Positions 9,210 through 18,000 of a stretch of DNA of 19,802 nt are shown one piece after another. Origin of the DNA: Brachionus koreanus (lineage: Eukaryota; Rotifera; Eurotatoria; Ploima; Brachionidae); NCBI GenBank assembly GCA_016987375.1, contig PJRA01000309.1, positions 429,368 through 449,169 on the forward strand, written 5' to 3'. Every line of letters begins with the position of its first letter. Positions within the stretch are counted from its first letter, which is position 1. A program made the translations under genes and the position numbers. The notes under the pieces were generated by a model. It had not been told where the DNA came from. It made no database searches and worked only from the letters and a program-made list of their open reading frames with translations.

Positions 9210-11081
9210 ATGGAGAGTCAATCTCGCACAGTAGATTATGTGGTCAACGACCCGAAATGCTTACATGAAATTTTGCGCAACGCCAACATAAATGTAACCC
9301 TGAAAGACATCAAACAGCCTACTGTAAAACTGGATTATATTTAAAGCAGAAAATTTTTATTTTTTACAATTAAGATGGACTCTTATTTGGCCATTTACAA
9401 AAGCTTTATGGAAATGTGTTTTCTGATAAAAGCTCCAGTCCTGGACGAAATTCCTCCTGATGCCGTTGCGAATTTCTCAGAGGATGTAATTAAAAATCAA
9501 GCTGAATCTTTCAAATTTTTACAACTCTTCAGTCTGATGTAAAAAAAATTATCAAAAATTTTTCTCTATCTATTTTTATCTATTCAAAAAGAAATTTTAT
9601 GTATTCTATAATGAGCTCAGGATATTCAATGACCGAGATTTTTAATCCTCGTAAATTTTTCACAAATTCAATTTAAACTTTATTTTAAAATTATTTATTT
9701 TTAGCCAAAAAGCTTTTTTTCAAACAAATAAGCTCGTTGATAAATTTTGCCAGATTTTTGTTCGATGAATTGAATGAATATGGAAGAATACAGACCGAAA
9801 ATGTAAATTTTTCCGAAAAAAAAGACTTTTCTCAATTTATACTTTATCATTGAAGAAAGCGTTTATGGAAAAATTTTCTGCAGTAAAAAAAGAATGCGAT
9901 GAATTCGCTACCAAAATTGATGATCTGCAAACTGAAGCAAGACAAAAAAAGCCCTTAATCGAAGCCGTAAATAAATAAATTCAAAGCTTGAAAATTAAGT
10001 TACAAAAAAATTTTTTCTAGACCAAAAAAAGAATAGCTGCTTTGAAAGAGAAGCAAAATTTGTTGCGTGAGGCTAGGAACAAGCTAAATGACATAAACGA
10101 GGCTGCCAAAAAAGAAGAGCATAATTTAACTTGTGAAAAAGTAAAACAACTTTAGAAAAATTTTAAAAAAATGTAAATTTTTAACCTTTTTTTTAGAATG
10201 ATTCATCAGATAGAGCCAATTCGTTCAAAAAGAAAATGGACCTGTATGAAATGCTGCTAATCAAATCTCCTGATAGATTAAAAAGAGATATGGAAAAAAA
10301 TGAAGCTCGAATAATTGATGTAAATTTATAAAAAAAAAAAAAAAAATCTTAACAAAAAAATTAATTTTTAAGTTGGAAAAATTATCCAAAGCTAAAAAAA
10401 TTGAAAATGAAGATTTAAAAAAAGATATTTTTGAAAGAGAAAGATTTATCGAGATGGCTAATGGAATCAGGGACGCATTTGAGCATTTTTACAGCAATGA
10501 AGTTCAAAAAGCCAAGTAAAATCCAAATTTTTTGTTTTGATTTAACTAATTTTTCTTCTTTTTTTTCAAGTTCAAAGCTTAAAGAAATAGAGAAAATACA
10601 AGATGAAATAACCAGCATAAGCTTCGAATTGAAAGAACTTGAAAACATGATTGATCTTTTTAACAAAAATAAAAAAGAACTTGAGCTTCAAGTGCAAATT
10701 AAAACTCAAGAATTTGAGCAAAAAATTAATAGACTAAAAAAAGAAGAAGACGACATATCGAATAAAATTAAGGAAATTCTGGGCCAAATTCAACAAATGG
10801 ATGATCAACTTGTTAGCACAGATGAAGAGACTACTAAAGCGATTAATAAAACTCAAGAAATGATGTCTATTAGTTACAAACAAATGGAAATTTGTAACCG
10901 AGAGAAAAAAATCTATGAAGCCAAGTTTCGATCTGAGGAAACTTATCTTCTTGATTTAAAAAAAGAAGCTCTGGCCAAAATTGACCAAGTCAAAAAAGCC
11001 CAAGATAAAATAAGCCATTTTTTGGACAAAGCTTTGGAACAGTTTACAAAAAATGGAACTATTAACTTTGATAGTCTATAA
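9210..11081 (+). CDS. NUF2: NUF2, kinetochore NDC80-complex subunit
   Basis: Nine exons (9210-9323, 9375-9538, 9592-9650, 9705-9802, 9856-9966, 10021-10140, 10197-10319, 10373-10515, 10571-11081) join to 1,443 nt, encoding 480 residues; human NUF2 has 464. In the NDC80 complex, NUF2 pairs with NDC80 to attach spindle microtubules to kinetochores. The first ~145 residues form the calponin-homology-like head: TLKDIKQPT, then YSMTEIFNPPKKLFFKQIS and INFARFLFDEL match the family's DI..P..KR....LS.IINF pattern. The rest is a long coiled coil full of heptad-like Lys/Glu/Leu, including LLIKSPDRLKRDME near residue 245, the NUF2 hallmark SPEKLK segment. All eight introns are 51-56 bp. Single short exons are weakly conserved, so recognition depends on the joined model. 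The N-terminus is a little shorter than in human. Tandem with FGGY, 190 bp apart. Confidence 0.93.
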
Positions 11082-11271
11082 AGCAATCGAATTATTTTAT
11101 TAAAAACAAAAATTTTTTTTAAAGACATTTATTTTGACTGTATTTGTAAAAAAAAAAACAAAAGCTATCTTTAATTTTTTTAATAAAATTTAATTTTAAT
11201 AGATTACCTGAATTATTCTCATTTTTTTAAACGAGTACAAAGCTTGCAAATATAAAAAGATATACATAGAA

Positions 11272-12942
11272 ATGAAGTATTATTTTGGCGTAGATGTGGG
11301 CACAAGTAGTGTCCGAGTTGGTCTATTTGATCAAAGCGGAACTTTGATCCAACAAAAAAATGAAGAAATTTCGATATATCATCTAAATGAGAATTTTTAT
11401 GAGCAATCATCTAGTGAAATAGTAGACAAAATAATAGAATGTATGACAGATATACTAAAAAAATGTCCTGTTGGACAAAATGTAGCCAGCATCGGGTTCG
11501 ATGCCACATGCTCTTTGGTTGTATTGGACAAAAATTATGATCCATTGTCGGTGTCGATTTCGGATGATCCAAATGTTAACATTATCATGTGGATGGATCA
11601 TCGAGCCATTCAAGAAGCCGATTTTATAAATTCGACTAATTATGAAGGCTTAAAATATGTTGGTGGTTCGATTTCACCCGAAATGGATCCGCCGAAAATT
11701 CTATGGTTAAAAAAAAATAAAAATTTCATCTACCAAAAGGTGTGTCATTTTTTCTCCTTGCCAGATTTTCTTGTGTGGAAGTTTTCCGGCCGTAATGTTA
11801 GGTCAGTATGTTCGACTTCTTGCAAATGGTTGCTTAGATCTGAACAAAAAGAGTGGGATGAAAATTTTTGGCAAATTATTGGTCTGGGTGAATTAGCCGA
11901 AGACAATTTTGCTAGAATTGGATCAAAAATTGATAAACCTCTGAGCTATTGTGACATAAATATTTTGGATTCAATATCCAAAAGGCTTGATTTAAATCCT
12001 AATACAAAAGTTGGTATATCCATGATTGATGCTCATGCTGGAGGAATTGGCGCCATATGTTTGACTTATGGCTACTTAAATCAATTGGATGAAAATAAAA
12101 TTAGTGTTGACGAAATTCTTGTCCTTGTTAGTGGGACTTCTTCATGTTTTATGGCTTCAAACAAAGAACCCAAGTTTATTAGAGGCATTTGGGGTCCTTA
12201 TTTTGAAGCCATGGTTCCAAATATGTGGCTAAACGAAGGAGGTCAGAGCACTTCAGGGAAATTACTTGATCATGTGATTACCACTCATCCAAGTTATTCT
12301 CAATTGAAGTCTAATCTTGCGAGTAATGTGTCAGTTTATGAATTTTTAAATATTTATTTGATTGAATTAGCAGAGAAAAAAAATCTAAAAAATTTGGCTT
12401 TCTTGACCAAAAATATTCATGTATATCCTGATTTTCACGGAAATCGGAGTCCTTTAGCAGATCCGAACATGAAAGGACAAATAATTGGTCTTGATTTGGA
12501 TACATCTCTTCGAGATTTGGCAATCAAGTATTTGGCAACATTGCAAGCATTAGCTTATCAGACAAGGCATATAATCGAGGAAATGAACTCACAGGGAATT
12601 AGCATTAAACTTATTAGCTTAATTGGGGGATTAATTCAGAACAGTGTGTATACAAAGACCATTTGTGATGTATGCAATATACCGGTTTTATTTCAGAATG
12701 AGCAGAACACTTCAATAATTCTGGGAGCTGCTTTACTTGGCGCATCAAGTTGTGATTTTTTCAAAGATAAAAGTTTTGATGAATTGTTATCAAATTTTGG
12801 TTTTAACAATAAAAATGCGATTGATTGTTCTTTTTTTGAGCCGAATTCAAGCACAAAAAGCTATCATCAAGCTAAATATGAAATTTATAAAGAAATGTTA
12901 AATAATCAAATTAAATTTAGATCTAAAATGAAAAATTTTTAA
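11272..12942 (+). CDS. FGGY: FGGY-family carbohydrate kinase (D-ribulokinase type)
   Basis: One uninterrupted frame of 556 residues; human FGGY has 551 and phosphorylates D-ribulose using ATP. It aligns along its whole length from memory of the family. N-terminal phosphate loop GVDVGTSSVRVGLFD (residues 6-20), GFDATCSLVVLD (75-86), IMWMDHRA (105-112), catalytic-base segment SMIDAHAGGIG with Asp253, VSGTSSCFM, RGIWGPYFEAM, WLNEGGQS, DFHGNRSPLADP (387-398), and the C-terminal IGGLIQNSVY and LGAALLGAS nucleotide-binding loops. The ATG at 11272 gives the expected N-terminus directly before the phosphate loop. It is the only clearly complete multi-hundred-codon gene here without introns. AATAAA overlaps the stop codon (12942-12947) and may be the polyadenylation signal. 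Cytosolic sugar metabolism is expected. Confidence 0.97.
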   Translation: MKYYFGVDVGTSSVRVGLFDQSGTLIQQKNEEISIYHLNENFYEQSSSEIVDKIIECMTDILKKCPVGQNVASIGFDATCSLVVLDKNYDPLSVSISDDPNVNIIMWMDHRAIQEADFINSTNYEGLKYVGGSISPEMDPPKILWLKKNKNFIYQKVCHFFSLPDFLVWKFSGRNVRSVCSTSCKWLLRSEQKEWDENFWQIIGLGELAEDNFARIGSKIDKPLSYCDINILDSISKRLDLNPNTKVGISMIDAHAGGIGAICLTYGYLNQLDENKISVDEILVLVSGTSSCFMASNKEPKFIRGIWGPYFEAMVPNMWLNEGGQSTSGKLLDHVITTHPSYSQLKSNLASNVSVYEFLNIYLIELAEKKNLKNLAFLTKNIHVYPDFHGNRSPLADPNMKGQIIGLDLDTSLRDLAIKYLATLQALAYQTRHIIEEMNSQGISIKLISLIGGLIQNSVYTKTICDVCNIPVLFQNEQNTSIILGAALLGASSCDFFKDKSFDELLSNFGFNNKNAIDCSFFEPNSSTKSYHQAKYEIYKEMLNNQIKFRSKMKNF

Positions 12943-13450
12943 ATAAATATTTTTATTTAAAAAAAATACTTAATTTACCCAGTCACAAAAAATGATTTAC
13001 TGGGCCTGACTAGATTTAAATTCATAAAACTATTAATTCAATCAGATGAAATTTTTAAAGTTCATACATATACACTGCAGTGTGTGTATTTTGCTCGGAT
13101 TCCAAGCGATTTATCATCTGTTTTTTCTATCAGACAACCACTGAATGATTGATTGAAAGGCTTTTAGTAAAAATTTAAATTCTCAATTTTTAATTTTTTT
13201 AATCTGTTAATTTGAATTTAAATAAAATATCAACTAGCTTTGATTAAAATCTATTTCAAATTTTCATTTTTTGTAATTTTATTGCAGGAGAAAAATTTAA
13301 TTTTAAAACTAATTCTAATGCAAATGGCTAAAGTTGAAAGAAATAACGAGTGTTGCATAAGTTAAGAGACTAAATTTGACATTGAATATCTTGAAAAGGA
13401 AAAATGATAAAACTTCCTGATTTTTTCTACAAGGTAGACGATTTATTTTT
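12943..13450. other. Intergenic region after FGGY
   Basis: No gene is supportable. Visible structures are a dyad CCCAGT (12978-12983) / ACTGGG (12999-13004) just after the FGGY stop and a 12-bp perfect palindrome ACACTGCAGTGT (13072-13083). TGTTGCATAAGTTAAGAGAC (13351-13370) lies where the terminal inverted repeat of the neighbouring transposon relic might be, but no matching copy was seen on the far side. Confidence 0.5.
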
Positions 13451-14010
13451 TTATAAGATTTTAATTTTCGAATAAAGAAAAAACTCAGTCATCTCCAATT
13501 TTTTTTGAGCTTTGCTATGACCCCTCAAGAGCGATTTCACAAAATTCATATAAAATTTTTTCAACTTTAACTCGATTCTTCTTACAAGTTGTTTCTCAAT
13601 TGTTGCCTGCCAGCCTCGTTCTTTGTTTTTATTCTTTGTTTTTAACTTTTTCAGCAAAACAACCTCAAAAAATTTTCAATTGAACACATTTGAGGGACAT
13701 TTGGCGGGTTGATCTCCTTTCTAACATATTTGACATTATTGCACTATTGGCTTTTGAATAGTGTGCAGATGCTAAATCAGGCTAAAAAATGTAGTCTAAG
13801 TCTGATAGTCGTGAATTAAAGAAAGTAGTCGCTTTTTCAAACATTCTGATGACAACTGACTTTGAGCCGCGAATAAGTGGTTTTGAAATACCTCGATCAG
13901 AAATCGCAATCCAGACAAGCATCTTCTTAGGAAACTTCTCTTTTCCAGCAAAGCGAACACTATCCGGACATTTTCTCAACTTTCTCATCCAAATTGATGA
14001 CAACATTCAA
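13451..14010 (-). pseudogene. Decayed Tc1/mariner (IS630-superfamily) transposase
   Basis: Read on the minus strand, several frames in order recall a Tc1/mariner DDE transposase. Near 13950-13850 there is KEKFPKKMLVWIAISDRGIS. An in-frame TAG at 13784-13782 falls exactly where the family has Trp in YIFWPDLA, followed by PDLASAHYSK (second catalytic Asp). A frameshift then gives EINPPNVPQ and SIENF (third acidic residue), and another leads to GWQATIEKQLVRRIELKLKK and the C-terminal end near 13490. The N-terminal DNA-binding half and first catalytic Asp were not found. At least one nonsense mutation and two frameshifts make it inactive. It lies between FGGY and EFCAB11, outside any gene. Confidence 0.85.
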
Positions 14011-14321
14011 TTTAAAAGGTCTAAATCAACTATTAGTCACTATTCTTTGTATCTTCTCGATCATTATATATCAAGCAAGGTTCGAAATACAATAACTAAC
14101 TAATAAATATAAACCTTTTATTTTCAGCTTTCTTTATAAAACAATAGATTAATAAAAATGGATAATAATTACTGAAATACAATTTAAACAAATTAGACAT
14201 GTTTTCTATCAGACATTTTAAATGGACCTGATACTAGTATCTATAGATACGATTAAAATAATGAAGAAAAAAAAATTTTTTTTTATTTTTTTCATAATTT
14301 ATTTTTAAATTGAATAAAAAA
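14011..14321. other. Intergenic region upstream of EFCAB11
   Basis: No gene found. The stretch should hold the EFCAB11 promoter. It contains overlapping palindromes at 14230-14250 (listed separately) and an A/T-rich run before the start codon. Confidence 0.5.
14230..14250. promoter_or_regulatory. Overlapping perfect palindromes upstream of EFCAB11
   Basis: GATACTAGTATC (14230-14241) and GTATCTATAGATAC (14237-14250) are both perfect palindromes and share five bases, so GATAC / GTATC occurs three times in 21 bp. The site is 72 bp before the EFCAB11 ATG. It could be a protein-binding site or chance in AT-rich DNA. Confidence 0.3.
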
Positions 14322-14955
14322 ATGTTCCATTTTGTGGACAATGATGTTGAGTCAAAAAATGAATGTAAAAATTTGATAAAAAAGTCATTCATTAGATCAA
14401 GTTCGGCAAAAAATAATGACACATTGTACAAGACAGATTTTAAGTGCGCATGGTTGTATCTTTTTGGTTATAAAATATCCAAAGTAGGTTCTAGTTATTT
14501 TAGTTAAATTTTTCAACTAATTTTGGCTAGCTAGAACTTCAGGAATATTTCGAAAAACTCGGCAAAAACTACTATACAGACGGAGTGACCTATGAAGAAT
14601 TTGAGCGCAAAGCGCTATCTGACATTAGCCGTCTAGACGTGATCGAGGAGTTGAGGAACTGTTTCATCTCAATTGATTTTTCTTGCAAGGGCTTCTTGAC
14701 CATTGATGACTTGATAAAGCAATTTAAAATAGCTGGACCACATATCTCAAAAAATACGATAATGAATATTTTTAGGTATTGGAAAATAATTTCAAATTTA
14801 TTTTATACTTATTTTTTTCTATCAGAGAAATGGACCGCGATGATGATGGAAGGGTTAGTTACAAAGACTTTGAATTAGCCATGCAGTATATTGACGATGC
14901 ACAGTTGCACAAACAAAATAGACATATTGAAGAAAAATATGGTTTATTTTTTTAA
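14322..14955 (+). CDS. EFCAB11: EF-hand protein, EFCAB11-like
   Basis: Three exons (14322-14483, 14531-14775, 14826-14955) join to 537 nt, encoding 178 residues, close to human EFCAB11 (163). Family landmarks are YLFGYKISK at the end of exon 1, GFLTIDDLIKQFK, and MNIFREMDRDDDGRVSYKDFELAM. The last holds the one canonical calcium loop, residues 139-150 (DRDDDGRVSYKD), with Asp at position 12 as in the human protein. The other helix-loop-helix units are degenerate (for example DFSCKGFLTIDD), so one strong calcium site is expected. The exon 2 acceptor was chosen as TTTTGGCTAG before CTAGAACTT because only this keeps the frame. The role of this small calcium-binding protein is poorly known. It is convergent with the glutamate receptor gene, about 100 bp apart. 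Confidence 0.9.
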
Positions 14956-15057
14956 ATTTTATTAATTATTAGAATAAAAACAAGCATTTTTTGTAAAATA
15001 AAAAAAAAATTTAACAATTAAATTTTAGACAAAAATAAAAAATTAAAACTAAACTAA

Positions 15058-18000
15058 TTAATCATTTATTGAATCTATATACTTGGATATTTGAGAGTCA
15101 ATTTCAAATTTATCTATAAATTGTATGCTCGACTCATTCGGCGAGTCACTGAATTGTCCTATAGATCCGTTGTTTGAAATTGTCGATCCTAGAGCTTGAT
15201 GGTCCGATAACTTTTTCTCACTATTATCTGTGTTGTCTGTATCGGATATATTCTCATCGACATAAATTATACTTTTTTCACGAATTAGTTTATTTTTTCC
15301 TTTGCCCATTTTGGCCAAAAAAAAGTCCAATTGACATAATGAATCGTCTTTGTCTTTCGGATTCAAATTAACTATTGACATTTTTTTCTTATCAGTATCA
15401 GTTTCTTTATCGTCATATTTGACAATGACAATTTTGTCTTTGGGTAAATTTTTCATGCTTACATTTTCAGCTAGAACTTTCTCCGTTTTGTCATCCTCGC
15501 TTGATTCATGAGATATTTGGTTCATGAGATCTCTTGATTGACGTTCAGTGGAGGCTTCAATTAGAGCCCACAGCTTGGGACGTTTTCTCAACTGTGATCC
15601 GTGCAAAGACTCCAATTGTTTTTTCTTAGTGAGAAAAAAATTCAAAAAATTATTTTATTTGAAAAAAAATATATTTTTTTTAATTAAATACCCTGAAGCT
15701 TTTTTGAAAAATGGCTTCAAAATCTCTAGTTTTAAATACATTTAGAAACTCTTTGGCCGAATGAGTGGCTTCATAATATTCCTCACTGTGCACTATACGA
15801 TAAAACCGCTAAATAAAAAAATTTAAAATAAATTATTTTTTTAATTTTTTTGTTTTTACTTGGCTTATAAACATTAGCTTTAGGCTTTTCCATTGAGATT
15901 TTTTAGATTTTTTGCGTAAAAATGGTATTGTCCATTTGTAAAGAGCTTGTTCTAAAAATAAGACTAAAACTGCGGCAAGCATTCCAAGTCCTAAAAAGGC
16001 AAACACTCCTTTATACTGTTCGAAATCGATGCGTATTTTGTCATCAGCGGCCTTTCGGTTGCATTTAACACGTTTATTGAACCATTTGTGATACAGCTCG
16101 TCCAAATAGCCTGTTTCAAAGTACTCCAGTAATTGTATGTTTATCTCATTCTGTTCGAAAATTAAAATTTTTTAGATTTAAAAATTATCACTTGGGCTTA
16201 AAACTTTTTCTTTGTCTGTCATCATCTTGGACATTCCCAAAGCATATCCAGTGGTGGCAAAGTCTTGACCAATCAACTGCAAATCACAATCAGTTTGCTT
16301 ATGTCTGAGATAATTTAGAATTAGATAATCGCTCATATAAACGTCCAAGCTTCCATTTCTTGAAAAAAAATTGCTAATTTTTTTTAATTTTTAAATTCAA
16401 TTAAAATACAAAACAGAATGGATGCCTGCGCTATCATTTGGCAATGTGACCGAATGGTTACAATGTGATTTGTATATATCCTTGGAATTGCGGCACATAT
16501 GATTTACAATTGAACTGTTGTGCAAGTATCCTCGTTTTAAATTCAACAACTTAATTAAAAAATTGTTTTATTTAAATTGAAAAGAAATTTATTTAAAAAT
16601 ACATCTTAATCATCCCCTTAGTTAACTCATCAACTACAGTGAAGTTCAACCAAGGTTTAAACAAATTTATAAGAACTAATAAAAGCAAATTCAAGTCCTA
16701 GATAATTATCATCCAAATTTTATTGATACATCATCAAAAAACTGATAATAGCGTACTTATACTACTACTGAATGCATCAAAGCTATATAAATATAATAGT
16801 ATAATAGTTGATAGAAAATTTCTTAATTTAGCCTTATTTTTTAATTTTTTCCTTTCTTTATACTTCTATTCGAAATTTTTGATCTGTTGACATTTATTTT
16901 TATCTTCAAAATTAAATAATTATGTTCTATATTCTTTATCAATCTATCAGTGAGCTGTTCCATTCCTCTCTTGTACCATTCACTACTTTTGGAGGCAAAA
17001 AACTTACGACATCCTTCTTCAACTTGAACAGTAAAATTCCATCTTCTAAGAAAATGAGCCATTGAGCGAAAATGATGATAATCAGAAGGATAAATATCTG
17101 ATCTTGTTGTATGAGAATGGTCTCTTCCAACTATTCTATTTTTTTCCATTGTTCTTCTAGCTGTTTGAAGTCTAGCGCTGTCTTGCAGAAACAAATGTAG
17201 CTTCGGTTCACCAAAAAAGAATATTTTTCTTCAAGTGAAGTATTTATTCATTCTAATGGTTTAGAATAAATAATCTTAAATTTATAGCTCGGCTGTCTGG
17301 AACTCATGAAAGCGTATTTTCACCTTCTACTGTTGTTACTGATTAGTTTTTTTCCAATAATGACATAACAGTACCAAAATTTCAAAATTTTCTTTTTGAA
17401 GTTTTCATTTAATAAAATTTTTTAGAATTAATAAAACAAAGAGTTGGACATATCATTTTGAAGAGCATTCAATTGACTATTTTTTAAGTTGATGATATGA
17501 CTTAAAGTTTTAGAATTAGAAAGAGGCTAAAATCAAAAATATCCAGCCTTTTAAGAAATGATAATTTTATGACTCAAAACTATCAAAATCAAAATTTTCA
17601 ACTGTCATTTTAATTTAAAATAATGTTTGTTAAACTTAATAAATTAAATTTTAAATTTTTTTCTAATTTGCATAAATTTTGATTTATTTAAAGAAATATA
17701 TTTAATTAAGAAATTTAATTTTCAACTTTTTAAATATATTGAATTAAAAATAATTGAAAAAAGTTGAATTACCTCACTATCATCGATTCCTTTATAAGAA
17801 CGAGTTACTTGACCAGCTGATAGAATAGACGCCATCTTGGCTGTATAGGTGGCTATAAAAATGAGCGAAAATGCACCTATAAAATTCTGGGTCCATTTAC
17901 CAGCCCAACTTTTTGGCGACTTGGCAGGCATTGTGTGCATGAACACTTTTTTTTTTATTAGATTAATTTGTTTCTCTCTTTAAAAATTTGTTTAATTAAA

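Noticed and set aside
10415..10666. Minus-strand open frame inside NUF2
   Set aside because: It is antisense to coiled-coil exons 8-9 and has no homology.
12311..12523. Minus-strand open frame inside FGGY
   Set aside because: It is antisense to a well-conserved FGGY segment.
13123..14215. 14-bp direct repeat TTTTCTATCAGACA at 13123-13136 and 14202-14215 flanking the Tc1 relic
   Set aside because: Tc1/mariner elements duplicate only TA at the target, so this cannot be their target duplication; a very similar TTTTCTATCAG also ends an EFCAB11 intron, so it is probably chance or splice-like sequence.
16190..16205. Alternative GTGATA donor after LSP in the GluN3-like exon
   Set aside because: It would leave one extra base and break the frame with the next exon; the GTTTTA donor keeps phase 0 and the expected spacing to M4.
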